Shown here: piece after piece, positions 9,690-20,754 of the stretch
Position numbering within the stretch: position 1 is the stretch's first letter
How the letters are laid out: each line of letters begins with the position of its first letter
NCBI GenBank assembly: GCA_000469685.2
Contig: LS997565.1
Location: 38,865,519-38,929,518, forward strand
Reading direction: 5' to 3'
Length of the DNA: 64,000 nucleotides
From: Haemonchus contortus
Taxonomy: Eukaryota > Nematoda > Chromadorea > Rhabditida > Trichostrongylidae
Notes under the pieces: model-generated
The model's input: the letters and a program-made list of their open reading frames with translations, nothing else
Database searches by the model: none
What the model was told of the DNA's origin: nothing
Made by a program: the position numbers and the translations under genes

Positions 9690-10768
9690 TCGAGTAATTC
9701 ACAGAATTTCAAGAAGAGTCCAAAAAGACCATACACCACATGCTATGTATTATAGCTTACGGTTTCTGTTGATGCTCTATTCTTTTAGTGTATAAGTTTT
9801 ATTTGACTAGGACTGCTTTTCAAAATGCTCTTACACCTTTGATTCTCTCAGATCACTTCGTGTTACACGGGCTGATAGTCTGAAAAAGCTATCCATAGGA
9901 GACTATGTTTCATCGAGCTTCTCAATCCAACGGTGACCTGGTAATCAATGAAAGAAGGGGAAAGGAACATAGCTGTAATCACTCCGAAAACATTGATCTC
10001 GGCAATGTTTGCACACTTTCTCATATAATCATGTTTTAGTAATGTTTGCAGTATAAATCTCCAATACTCAGAAACTTCGGAAAAAGTAGAATAATATGCA
10101 TTCCTTCCGCTAGCCATTTAACTATAGAGAGGCTACTGAAACATCTAAACTTCCGATTCTATTCTAGGATTATGTATTTTAGGTAGCGGTAAACGGCTGG
10201 GATTGAAGCCCTTTCCGATACTCAAACCCAACATCTAGTATAATAAATATATAGCATACTATGAAAAAGTGCGTAAAAACATGAATAATAATACCTCGAG
10301 TATTATTCTTCACTCAGATAGTTTTTGTGAAAGCCAAACATCCTATGCAGACATTTACTGTGGAAAATAGGTACAGACAATATAGGTGTGATAGACATAT
10401 TAAGATCGAATAGATTATCATAGGATGTGAAGGATAGAAACCAAGAATATGTTGGGAAAAGAGCGATTCTCGGCTTGATGATTGGTAGCGCAACAGATTT
10501 CGTCGAAGTCGGGAAGGACAGATCCACTATGATATTGTCCGATCGGCTTAGCACGTTGTATGATTGCTGGTAAGCCTTGGCATATAAGCAATTAAGAAGG
10601 CTAGGGCAAGCGAGGTCTCGGTAGTGTAGGGGATAGAGTACGGGGCTCGGAAAGCACAAGTACGATTCCGAGTCCCGCCCGAGATTGAAGTTTTGTCCAT
10701 ACCTTGTCAACCTTGGGAGACTTTTGCATGCCGCACTGCGGCGATAAAACAGCATTTAACAAAAACAT
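9690..10768. repeat. R1 tail followed by R2 block
   Basis: 9690-10200 continues R1 and is present inverted at 32180-32560, including the 'aatgcattccttccgctag'-type stretch. 10200-10768 is R2 with the tRNA-like segment. The ORFs at 9863-10117 and 10303-10755 have no domain and are repeat by-products. Confidence 0.5.
10614..10687 (+). pseudogene. tRNA-like segment in R2, copy 2
   Basis: Same segment as 6456-6528. The 5' GGTCTCGG and 3' CGAGATT pair over five bases. The B-box region reads GATTCCGAGTCCC, with one extra base compared with the Pol III consensus. A tRNA-derived remnant is likely; a functional tRNA is not. Confidence 0.3.
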
Positions 10769-10861
10769 ACAATATGTCCAGGACCGATTTTCTTCCAATC
10801 TTGGCATGATATGTAGTAAATATGATCTTCTTCAAGCCTTTCAAGATTGAACAATTTATTA

Positions 10862-10897
10862 GGCCAATGTTTCGGCTACTTCACCTTCTTCAGGGCC
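10862..10897 (-). ncRNA. Hammerhead-ribozyme-like motif
   Basis: Minus strand: stem I GGCC pairs with a second GGCC; core CTGAAGA; extra A; stem II GGT..GCC with one wobble; GAA; ACAT (mutated from ACGT, so stem III is weakened); T as H17. Probably recently active but now impaired. Confidence 0.45.
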
Positions 10898-11113
10898 TGA
10901 AGTAGTGCAAAGCATTGTGTGCCACGCTCGCCCAAAAGCCTCAACAAAACTGCAACAAAACCTCATATAGACCAGCAAACCCCCAAAGGTATTGATCGAA
11001 TGAGGCATAGATTACTCACCTTGGAGTCCGCCGTTAAGACAGGAAGACGACCACCCTCGCAATAACTGCTGTTTAAAATAACCAGTAACACCTCCCACTG
11101 ACCTCATCGTAGA

Positions 11114-11188
11114 TCAAAGATTACACAGGTCAAGGAAGGGTGCGAGTTCACGGGTTATGGCTACACACTCCTCCTTCCTGTTCATAAG
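11114..11188 (-). pseudogene. C-terminal end of a Penelope-like GIY-YIG protein
   Basis: The minus frame ends in NRKEECVAITRELAPFLDLC, then two codons and the stop at 11114. This is the typical C-terminal tail of nematode PLE polyproteins after the GIY-YIG domain; compare the tail of the frame at 49788. Upstream codons of the same frame (to 11425) run through the terminal repeat and are not coding. Confidence 0.65.
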
Positions 11189-11356
11189 GGGTTCTTTAGC
11201 GGTGATAGAGGGTGGTCGTCGTCCTGTCTTAACGGCGGACTCCAAGGTGAGTAACCCATGCCTCATTCGATCAGTACCTTTTGGGGTTTGCTGGTCTACT
11301 TGAGGTTTTGTTGAGGCTTTTGGTCGAGCGTGCCCCACAATGCTCTGCACTACTTC

Positions 11357-11390
11357 AGACCCTGAAGAAGGCGAGGCAGCCGAAAATTGT
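11357..11390 (+). ncRNA. Degenerate hammerhead-like motif
   Basis: Inverted partner of 10862-10897. CTGAAGA and GGC..GCC are kept, but ACGT has become AATT and the H17 position is G, which does not support hammerhead cleavage. Predicted inactive. Confidence 0.25.
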
Positions 11391-12249
11391 TCAATCTTGA
11401 AAGGCTTAAAGAGGATCATCTTCACTTGTTACAATATGATTGAACTCGAACTTTTCAAACAGATCAAGAGTGATCTATATGATCAAAGGCTGAATAATAC
11501 TTAGAACTTTAGAAGAAGATATACCATGCTTCCAAAAAAAATCTTTCATGTCTATTTGATGAAGATAGTATAAGGACAATTATGATATTGAATGAAATCA
11601 CTTTAGAAATCATGCCTCGAGAAACGAGCTAAAAAGGGGCCCAAACTGCAAATGAATCACTATAACTTGTTACTTTTGATAACTTCACATGTATTACTAA
11701 TGAGTTAAGGAATTGTATGCATGACAAAGAATGTAGGATCAGGCTAACCCTCTATCATAATAGTGTACGCCCTGCCTTAACCCCTGAAAGTGCCAACGGC
11801 AGCCAGAATTATCACAGCAGCAAGTCTTAGGGCATGGATTACGTAACCTTAGGCTCCGGTGCTAGCCTTCATTGAACACATTTTTATAAATGTGCTGATG
11901 CAATTAAGAGTGGAAATATTCACTTTGGATGGTATTGATATATTATCAACATAAGTTAAGTTGAGAAGCCGCCAAATGTTGTCTCAAGCGATTGCTTCTT
12001 TCCAGCACATGTCTAGAGATGATTTGATCAGAAGACTTTCAATAGAGTTTTCTTCGCTATTCAACGAAATGTTCTTGTTGAGCATTACTGCAGAACATGA
12101 CATCTCGGGACCTTTATTTCAAAGCGGAAGTTCGCCATGGTAAATCATCACTTTGGGACATCGCTTTTCACGAGATTGCTCTACATCTTGGAAGCACTTA
12201 GGAAGGCCATTGATATTTGAATTAAACTTTTTCATTATTCAAAGACTCT

Positions 12250-12345
12250 GAATTGTTAAAGGGCGACGTGACAATTGAACCTCCCCTTCAATCCCGCCCT
12301 TCGGCAGCCGCCATATAAAGCGATGGAATCAGGCTCCATTGATGG
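12250..12345 (+). promoter_or_regulatory. Promoter-like block conserved in copies A, B and C
   Basis: A compact GC-box/TATA arrangement: GACGTGACAATT, then TCCCGCCC, then TATAAA at 12314-12319, then 'atcaggctccattgat' about 20 bp downstream. The same order occurs at 35080-35170 (TATAA at 35134) and 61200-61290 (TATAA at 61257), and it is better kept than the flanks. It lies about 1 kb upstream of the signal-peptide exon, so it may drive an upstream outron or 5' exon. A role as promoter is inference. Confidence 0.4.
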
Positions 12346-13189
12346 AAGCTGCATAATATCTATATCAATGTGCTATTCTCTCAAATTCAGTTGAACGTAT
12401 GCTAAATGATAATTGCCGATGCAAAACTGTCTCTTCACCATTCTTAGGCGGTCTTAATGAAACGGTAGCAAATTCACAGTAATATCACTCCAAGTAGAAC
12501 ATGAAGCTGTCCATTTCCAATTCAACCAGAAAAATCGTAGCGATTCATTCGTAGTCAATTGTTCCCCCGAAGAAAATGGAATGTCGGATCAAAGTGATTA
12601 GATGAGAATGTTACGAAAAAAGCTGCATGGAACAGACAGTTGGACGAACTGTTTGAACGTGCGTGCCACACACCTGGCTGCAATAGGCCGCCTGCGTTCA
12701 AGGAATGGTGCAACAGCTTCACCTTCACAACGGTCTCCGCGTTCGATGTGCACGTGACCTAAGCCGGTTCTTGGGGCCTTCATTACCCTCAATCGTGACT
12801 GTTTTTGCACCCAACAGCGTCCCTTAGGCCATCCTTGGAGATCACAGGTTCGTCATGGGTTTAATTCCAGAGATCATTTCAACATTATGTGTGCCCTCAT
12901 TTGTATCGGTAAAAGGCTACGTGAATGTTACATGGCTCCATGGCATGAATCTGAGTAGCAACTTCAGTTATCAGAATGGAGGGCTGCTTCCCGAGAGCAT
13001 GAAGCGCCTGAAGAAGTCTTGTGCTTTTGACAATTTTTGTTTTCGAATCTGTGCTTCTTTCAGTCCTTTCTATCTAATACTTCTCGATATAGGAATCCTC
13101 TTATCTCTGTGTACCAACCCTTGCTCCCTGTCACTAGAAAGAAACTGCTCTCACCAGACATTTTTCTGACATCTTTCTAACATTTGTTT

Positions 13190-13302
13190 TTTATACTTCC
13201 CTCATATAATGGCTTCCCCCATATCACGGTTCATTACGGTTTCGACGACTGTTCCATGATGATAGTTAGCACTACACCTATAATTTCTATCACGGTTTTT
13301 AG
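13190..13302 (+). promoter_or_regulatory. Proximal TATA-like element and splice/trans-splice acceptor
   Basis: A TATA-like CATATAA near 13200 is followed by an AG acceptor (cggtttttag, ending 13302) 14 bases before the ATG at 13317. Copies B (atttttag, 38405) and C (tttacag, 62413) keep the acceptor at the same distance. Nematode genes commonly receive a spliced leader at such sites, so this may be the trans-splice acceptor. A 3' splice site of a 5' UTR intron is the alternative. Confidence 0.45.
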
Positions 13303-13316
13303 GTAAAAGCTGCGCG

Positions 13317-14570
13317 ATGGGGAAAGCTGCTCTACTTGTCATTGCCATGTGCCTTGCAATTTTAGGGTACGTCATTTTTGCTGGTCAAGTACACCTTTGC
13401 TATTTATGAGCCTTCACCCCTCAGTGCTTTGAATCGCTCTCGTAGATCCGTTTCACTTCTATAAAGATCCATAGCCTATTCTTTTCTCTCTTTGCAAGTC
13501 GGGTCTACATCAAGAAACTACATCGCAGGAGCATAAAATATCGCACCCACTTCTCTGGTAATGCTGTCAGGACCTTGCTTTAGTTTGGTTGATATTTGAA
13601 TCGAACACATCTATCTAGATCGCTTTATTGTGTCTACAAACTTAATCCCCTGAGCCAAAGCGTGCATCCTGAAACCACTACCGGAGCATTGGGTATTCCT
13701 GACCACTCATGAGTCGATTAGTGGCTGCCGAGGCTTGTTACCTCCACGAGGGAGATTATAAAGTGTGCCGATTCAAAGATTCATGAAGAGTCTCACGATG
13801 CATCATGAGGGAAAATTGTGGCAGGAGTATGGCAGGAGTGTGAAAATGGTAAGGGTTTGCAACTCATAAGAAAAGAGCTGCGATCCTTGCGTGAGGAGCA
13901 GAGATGGCAGCCCTATTCGGATGAAGTGCAGCCAAATACCGAAGAAGGAGTATCAAAGCCCGAGGAAATACAATTGAGAAATTGTATTCACAAAAGCATG
14001 ACGAATTTTGTTACATAATCAGGGGCATCGTTCATTCATTTGACTTCGCGCTTTTCTTCGCAGCAGTTTTGACGCCATAACAATGTAAATCCCTGTAAAA
14101 TCCCCAAGTGAGCAGCGAGTGAGCCTTTCTTTCGATTGAATTTGAAATTAGACACTATTGTTGAACTCTCATCATATCACTTCATTACAGCAGCACCTTG
14201 GCCAAACCTGAGAATACCGTACGCCGAACGCGGTGAGTTTCTTTCTGTTCATTTCTCTTTGGCATTTGACCGCGTAGCTTTGCACAGTGGTGTTAAAAGC
14301 CCCCATGACTAGACGGAGGAGTATGGAGGAACGGAAAGAAAGAGGTGGATTGAGTTGAGCCGTACTTTGGAAGCACGTTTCTGCGTTTGGAACCTGCTGT
14401 CAGAAGCATAGATTGATTTCAAACCTTGGAATGGCCTTCGATTGCTAGAAAAGAGAAAGGATGAAGGATTGCTAGGAGCACTGTACGCGGTTTGCAAGCT
14501 GTGCCCGCAGAACCCAAAAGGTGTACTTATGGCACTCGACATCGTAAGGAAGATGCGAAAGAGCTGCTGA
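13317..14570 (+). CDS. Small secreted protein gene, three-exon model (copy A)
   Basis: I do not recognise the family. Exon 1 (13317-13366) encodes MGKAALLVIAMCLAILG, a clear signal peptide, and ends at the strong donor GG|GTACGT (phase 2). Exon 2 (14191-14232, 42 bp) follows the acceptor 'ttcattacag', keeps the frame (STLAKPENTVRRT) and ends at CG|GTGAGT, again phase 2. A third exon with the matching phase can start at 14456 and runs 37 codons to TGA 14568-14570, with AVCKLCPQNPKG and a terminal RKSC, so three cysteines in a basic tail. The better consensus acceptor at 14448 would be out of frame, so exon 3 is uncertain or the copy is decayed. The total would be about 69 residues, a secreted cysteine-containing peptide. 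Exon 1 recurs at 38420 and 62428. Confidence 0.45.
13367..14190 (+). other. Intron 1 of the small secreted gene (copy A)
   Basis: 824 bp between the donor at 13367 and the acceptor at 14190. It is collinear with copy B except that A lacks the 1.3-kb insertion found at 38868-40195; the uninterrupted junction in A is near 13705-13712. The ORF at 13818-14018 lies here. Its counterpart in B (near 40340-40480) contains stops and frameshifts, so I do not call it a gene. Confidence 0.4.
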
Positions 14571-14740
14571 AAAGAGATCTACAATCTCTGATTCAGATTA
14601 CAACGTTCTTTATCGCATATTCACGCAAACGCACAAATACATATTTCTCCATCCACTAACATGTGCAAGAGCAAGTAGTAAAAAACATGCAGAGATGCAT
14701 ACGTATTGAAATCCTGTCAAGGAATATTCAAAAGACTTCC

Positions 14741-16262
14741 TGATTCATCCACGCATACGTGTGTGGGGATTCTGCGGATGCGATTGGTATCCTGCACATC
14801 GGCTTAGCCAAAAGCTTGCCCTCGAATGATTGGAAATACCCGGGAGACAACTCTGGCCGTCTCAAAAATCAAAGCTCTTGTCCACTCTGTAATGCGTCGT
14901 GGCTAGCTTCCGGAGTCAGCTTACCCTTACGTAAGAGCCTGGCAACTTGTGGATGGGGATCCTTACTTTGAAATGCTCGCAACGAAGGCGTGTATCGAAG
15001 ATCAGGTGACCGAAGCTAAGAAGACCAAGTGCGACGTCATCGCACTGGATGAGACAAGAAGGCTCCGTTTGCCGCACGCCGAAGGTCACGTTTCCTTACA
15101 AAATTCGGCATGTCATCACGTCGATCAAATGCTTCGCGGTGCCCCGTTCTCAATAGGATAAGACCAAAGTGCCAATGTTGTAGAAAACTAGTAAGGCTGT
15201 TTTGATGTACAATTAGGATGATCCCGTCCATATTGGCAACTGTCGCTCAATTTTTTTTCTTACAGTAATATACACTATTAATCGCGTAGTTCTTCACAAT
15301 ATCGGCAGAATGTTAAATGATGGACAGCCATGAGATGCAAGCAGAGATTAGGCGAAAGTTAAGTGCAATCGATCATATTCACATTGCTACAAGACTCACT
15401 GAAGTTTCTTTAGAATACAGGATGCCGTTGTGCTAGGAGTTCGTCGATCTGGAAAAGGGTTTTGATGCCATTGAGACACAGACAGACGGTATTGGAAACT
15501 TCGGGGAATAAGGGGGTTCCTACTCAATATATACGAATGCTCCGTGAGATCTACCATAAGATAATGACCAGAGAGAGAGGTTTCACAGAGCGATACCGCT
15601 TTGGTTACATTGTTTGTTGCCGAGGATCGAGAACTTCTGAGTCATTTGGAATGAGGAGCATTGGGTGTGAAGTTCGTCTGTCGCTGCACACATCAACACT
15701 GCTTTGTAGATAATATCGTTCATTTAACACCACACAACAACGTTGGGCAGGCGGAACGTATGCCGGCCAAATTCGACAGCGTTTGTAGAATATCAGCTTG
15801 CAACTGAACTCACCGGAGGCTATGTTTATAATAAGAGGATGGTACGCGTTGCTCCCTTCACGCTTGGCAGAACGAATACTCTAGCAACGAGTATTTAAGT
15901 CGTGAAGTTGACATGATGAACGACCTATCTCTGGACACGAGTAAAAGGAAGTCAGAGAGTGGGAGCATTTGAGATCATCGATGGAGTAGTGAAGAAGGCA
16001 GTGAGCATCCCGCTAAATGATTATCGTTCCACACTGCCATTCTTCCTGCAATGATGTACGCGTCTGAGCTTCAGAATCTGCGAAAGCAGGATGGGCATGC
16101 AGTTAGCGTCATTCGCTGCAGGAAAAACGGTCTCAGATTTTCCCTATTCGTGCAAGTGCAGCAGGGAATCTGAGGTTCCGATCTCCGTCATCGGACGCAG
16201 ATCAAGAATGCCGTTGCTCCCTTCAAGAAACCGGAAATCAGGTTTACGCCAGAAATACAGGT
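14741..16262 (+). pseudogene. RTE retrotransposon relic 1 (copy A)
   Basis: Degenerate and internally deleted copy of the RTE at 53160. 14741-15160 matches its 5' region and endonuclease start (53360-53860). 15290-16262 matches the RT and C-terminal part: 'gatggacagccatgagatgc' against the RTE 'gatgaaggacagccatgcga', the relic of the LKKAFDT region near 15450, and the 'ctgcgaaagcaggatgggca' segment near 16080. It is riddled with stops. The same insertion is present at 41029-42962 with identical right flank, so it predates the duplication. Confidence 0.85.
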
Positions 16263-17192
16263 GAACCTCTCATTAGAATCTATATATTTTACCCAAAATT
16301 TTAAAAGAATAGAACTCTTCTCAAATTAGTTGACTTCAAATAGAATGCAGCCTACAGAGTTTGTGGCTCGGCTGGCATCGCCGTGGTTGTTTTGATATTT
16401 ATCGATTTATTCACCACTTCAGAGCCTCAGCAATTGAGCACCCTAGTTCATTCTCAGACCACAACACTTGAACAAGATTTGCTTGCCATTATGGAACATT
16501 AGTAATAGTGCGTAATCGGAAAAACAGATGGCACAAGTTTTTGAAACATGCTGAAAATCCTGAAACCTTCTGCTATGCAACACCATTTAATCAAGAGAGT
16601 CCTCGTCGAAATCGGACTGTGCGACTGCACGGCAATGAGCTAGGGAAAAGAGGCTGCTATGTAACTCTGCTTTTGGTGCTCTAGTTTGGCAGAACATGGC
16701 CATTGATCCACTTATTTGAGATAATGTTTTATTTATTCATCGATACCTCACCTCTGGGTCAATTGAGTCAGCAAATTGATTGCTCCTTTCGCTCTTTTAC
16801 CACATTGCGGATCTTCTTTGCGGAAAGAGGCCAAGGAAGTGGGTCTAAGATCTCGGTGGCATAACGGATGAGCCCGGCGCATCACATAATTTCCTGGTCA
16901 GTAAACAAATTGTCTCACAACAAGTATTGATTCACAGAGTTGATTAATTTATATTTAGCCCCTCGAAGGAACATCTTGTCAGGATGGGGCATGCTGGACC
17001 TGTGCGAACAAAACGATTAAGCCTTCAATGTAATGTGACATAAGTTGTAGATAGATATTATTACTTAAAATTCATGCTGGTAGGAAAGGAATCACTCTCA
17101 TGGTTATATATTTTGCAGTGCCTCCAATAACGATTGGTCTAAAGTAAGAGCTGCAATGGAGCGGTCAAACAAGGCTAGGTATGGTTGGACTA
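16263..17192. other. Non-coding spacer shared with copy B
   Basis: Collinear with 42963-43890. No ORF longer than background, no splice-bounded exon I can defend, and no repeat signature apart from being duplicated. It ends at the A of the A/T target of the Helitron at 17193; the empty site is in copy B near 43900-43915. Confidence 0.6.
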
Positions 17193-17816
17193 TCCTTACT
17201 ATATACATATAAACCACAAATGTCCGTTTTCTGTTTGTCTGCATGTTTGTTTGTCTGTTTCACTGTAACTTTCTTACACGGCGTCGTCTGAAAATCAAAA
17301 GGAATAGCTCAGACAGGTTTGAAAAGTGGGGATTGGGGATGAACGAGTGGGGATTGAGCCGAACTCCTTAGGTACAGGTGATCTGAGCTAGGCTCCGCCC
17401 ACTAGAGGGCTTGCGTGAATAGTGTAGTTCACCGGAAATCTGCAACTTCTTTGGTCCTGAGTCCGGAGTATTCAAATTTGGCAGAAATGTAGGTGGCAAG
17501 ATGGGAAAAACTAAAAAACTAATTGTAGGTGACAGGTGAGGACTCCGCCTACTGGAGGCGAGGCTCCTTCAAAAATAGTCAATTTTAGCCTGGGTCTTTC
17601 GAATTTAGCAGAGATGTAGGGGTCAAGATGGGAAAAGTAATGGCAGGTAGCAGGTGTAGGCTCCTCCCACTATGGGCGGGGCTTCATCAAAAATAGTCAA
17701 TTCGAACCTGGGGCGTTCAATTTGTGCAGAGAAGCTGCTAAAATGCATAAAAATTGGGTGTCGATAGAAATACTGTTGATTAGCCACACTTTTTCTGACA
17801 GCATCCTGAACGACTA

Positions 17817-19421
17817 TCCTTACTCTATATAAAGCGCTCGCATCTGTCTGTCCGACCGTGCGTCTGTCTGTTTGCACGGAAATTCATAACTCCTGTCCCC
17901 ATGGACCTAGGACGTTCAAATTTGGTAGGAGCACAGGCGGCAGGATGGGAACACATATGGTGGGTGGCAGGACCGGACTTCGCCCAGTTTGGGCGAGGTT
18001 TGTGCGAAATAAATGTCTGAGAAAAAATGCATAATTCCTGTTGGACTTGGAGAGCAAAATCAATAGTAGAGGGGGCAGGATGGGAACATTGACGATAAAG
18101 GTTGCCTGGTGAAAATGTAGTTGGGGGGGGCCCATCCGAAGGTCAGTATATCGAGAAATGAACTCAATCTAACGTGTTAATCCTTGTTATCATAGCAGTG
18201 TATCGTATGCGTAGAGGATAATGGGAACTGAGCACCTTAGCTCTTTTATGCGGTTTCAGGTGAGGAAATTTAGTTTCCCAAATAAGCCTATGTAGGGTAG
18301 AAGTACCTGGTGGCTAGAATGATTACCTCCTGCAAAAATAAAGAAAACTTGCTCACCGCGGTGCTCCTTCCCTACGAAAGCCCCTATTTAAAAACTGGCA
18401 AGTCCGTGATATAACACGGCATAGAGCATTGAGTTCATTTCTCGATATACTGACCATCGGATGGGTGCCCCCCCCCCCAACTACATTTTCACCGGTTGCC
18501 TTAGAGAACAAGTTCCAATCACCGATTGAATCCTAGCGCCTTCGTTATTTACGATCTAGCTTTGATTCTTTGATATGTTTCTTTTTTACAAGAAGGGTAA
18601 GTACATTGATAGGGACCGGTTATGAAATTTGGTTCACTTCTTGCTTACGAACGCTACCCAGCAAAATATGCGATTCAATGAAGGATCACGGTTTCTCTTT
18701 GATATCATTCATGGCAGGGCGGAGGTGGTGTAGTGGCAAGTGGCGCACTACACCACAGGCACGGTCAGGGGTTCGAATCCCGGATCGATGCCCGCCTAGG
18801 CCAACCAAGCCTTCCATCCCTCCGGGGTCGGTGAATTGGTACCAGACTCGTCTGGGAGGATAAAAGCACTGACATGTACATCGGCTGGCCACCGCAAGTC
18901 ATTGTATAGGCCACATACGCACTCATTACGCCACTACGATTCTGAGTGGAAGTTGAATGCGGGGGGCGCATCCCTCAGACGGGACTGATTAACGCCAAAA
19001 AACTTTATCCTTTATCCTTTTATCATTCATGGCAAAACTTATCAGACCGCTAACAATCCTGTATTCTTACGTAATGATGTATCAGTAGATAAAGAGAGCT
19101 ACATTCATAAAGGCATTTTATAATGGTATCATTACTCGACAACATTTGTGAGTACCATTCGAGGGTTTGGATGCCTTCCAGTTAAATCTTCAAAGGGTCA
19201 TCATTTTTAATATCAGCAGCGACAGATCGAGACAGACAGATTCTAATCAAAGGTATAGGTATCGGCACTGAATATCGTTGTTTCGTATTTTGAATTTCGT
19301 TTGCATGCCCTATTGTTCCTCTATCGAACTTCGTGTTTTAAAAGTATTATTCTTTCCAAAGAGGGAGTGTGCTGTTCACGGCGAGTAGGGAAGTCTGGCG
19401 CTAGCCGGGCGGTCACATTGT
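17817..19421 (+). mobile_element. Second Helitron nested in the first
   Basis: A second start, TCCTTACTCTATATAAAGCG, follows an A at 17816. It is followed by GTCTGTCTGTCC-type repeats and a 'aattcataactcctgtccc' unit. A GC hairpin (CTGGCGCTAGCCGGG) at 19389-19405, like those at Helitron ends elsewhere in the window, marks a worn 3' end near 19421, where CTGG has become ATTG before a T. A third worn start ('tttatatttataaagcggtt') follows immediately. Confidence 0.55.
18717..19020 (+). mobile_element. tRNA-derived SINE with 14-bp TSD
   Basis: 304 bp flanked by TATCATTCATGGCA (18703-18716 and 19021-19034). The 5' part has a Pol III A box-like GTGTAGTGGCAAGTGG and a B box GGGTTCGAATCCC (18772-18784). 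The body ends with a short repetitive ACTTTATCCTTTATCC tail. Related copies are at 20755 and 44970. ORFs on both strands here (18570-18863, 18686-18892, 18765-18971) are by-products of the SINE. Confidence 0.9.
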
Positions 19422-19649
19422 TTATATTTATAAAGCGGTTAGTTTGTGTTTTTGCTCGTGAGTCGGTTTGTGCGTCCTTCCGAAAGTCACACAAGCACGA
19501 CGAAGATTGTGAATGTTACGTGAGCGCGATGAAGAGGCTCTCATGAAATGGGAAGTCGACCGATACTGTTCATATTGGTCCTCTAACAAGTCGTAGGTAA
19601 GCTGTAGTGGGCATGTGGTGCACGCATTTAGCGTGCGTAGCCCAACTGG

Positions 19650-20479
19650 TATTATATAGTGTACATACATGTTTACATTGTTCGTACTCATTCCATCATA
19701 TCAAGGCACATACTAAAGAATATTCAAGCTCCTGGGTTCCAACCTTGTAATCTTGTTTACTGACTAGAAGTGCAGTAGTAGAGTAAAATCGAATAAGGTA
19801 GAAAGATTTTCTCAGCCAGATGAGATTGTGTCGCCTACTGTTTTGCTGCAGCGCTACCTGATCTCAGCCCGAAGCAGCAGTTTTGTAAATAAGTAAAGCC
19901 TGAATGTTGGCATCTCCTTATTCCTGAACCCCGTCATACTGAGAAAGATCCGTAGTGATGTCGCAAGCAACCTCAGGTATACCGAAAAAAGTAAAGAAAC
20001 CTAGTTCTATCAGATTCCTAGCTCTACTTCTCTAATTTAATACTCTTTTTGATCCGGTGTTACATTTGGCAAAAAAATGAAGTTTCAGTTCGCTGCTGGA
20101 ATCTTGGTGATGACGACTTTCTCAGATTGTCAGCCGAATGAATCTGTCTTAACCAACGTGTTGATATAGTGTAAAGAGTATAATTTGCCTAACACATATA
20201 CCACTTCAATGAAACGATCGATTGCCTCTATCAGTATGACGGCCTCCTAGTATCTAGCCCAGAACAAGCAAAGAACACCTTCGAAAACAAATTTTCATGC
20301 TCCATTTTCTATCTTGATTACTGAGAACCCCTCGTGCTGACTTATAGTTCTTATCGATTGCTATAGAGTCCTTTCAAGAGCTTTTCGACTAACAAGCTCA
20401 TGTTCGTGCTTTACCAGATTCCGATCAATTCCCTTATTCTCATAATCTGATGCGTTGCGAGTAATCGAGAAATAGTTAT
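19650..20479. other. Non-coding spacer shared with copy B
   Basis: Collinear with 43910-44740: 'gtgtacatacatgtttacat' and 'atgacggcctcctagtat' against close forms in B. No gene signal seen. Confidence 0.6.
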
Positions 20480-20754
20480 GGGCCGTCTCGGACGACTTCT
20501 CGTCCGCTCCAGAAGAACATGGCTAGGTCCCCAAAGCTCATCCTGTCAGAGCCTGGCAAGCTATTTCTGGGTACCCATGTGCCAATAAGATTATGACTGC
20601 ACCCAATTTCCCGCATTTTATGGGAGGACCCAGTTCCCATCAGCGAAAAAATCATTAAAACTGGTTTAGAGTACCTCTGTTGTGGTCCTGAGACTTTAGA
20701 CAGACGGCCAAACAAGAGAGAACTATAATAAAAGGCGATTTGTATTTCTTCATA

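Larger units (their letters stand above)
10777..11430. mobile_element. Inverted-dimer Penelope-like insertion with 8-bp TSD
   Basis: 654 bp between direct repeats ACAATATG (10769-10776 and 11431-11438), inserted in R2, which is uninterrupted at 57620-57660. The two halves (about 10830-11080 and 11180-11425) are inverted copies around a centre near 11120. Each carries the PLE end signature and a hammerhead-like motif. One half also retains the last codons of a PLE GIY-YIG frame. PLE insertions often leave inverted partial copies, which fits this form. Confidence 0.7.
17193..19649 (+). mobile_element. Non-autonomous Helitron (outer), with nested insertions
   Basis: Starts with TCCTTACTATATACATATAA after an A and ends with a 6-bp-stem hairpin (GCACGC..GCGTGC at 19619-19636), then CCCAACTGG before a T. 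This is the Helitron pattern: 5' TC, 3' hairpin plus CTRR, A/T target, no duplication. Copy B lacks the whole 2,457 bp (43890-43925 reads across the site). Inside are a second Helitron-like start at 17817, a SINE at 18717 and tandem-repeat units related to those at 58040. No Rep/helicase is encoded. Confidence 0.8.

Noticed and set aside
16845..16920. Possible tRNA ('ggtggcataacggatgagccc')
   Set aside because: No B box or closing acceptor stem; the copy B counterpart (43550-43630) is unlike a tRNA.
18570..18971. Three overlapping ORFs on both strands with GIRTPDRACG-type peptides
   Set aside because: They are translations of the SINE at 18717-19020, a common source of false gene calls.
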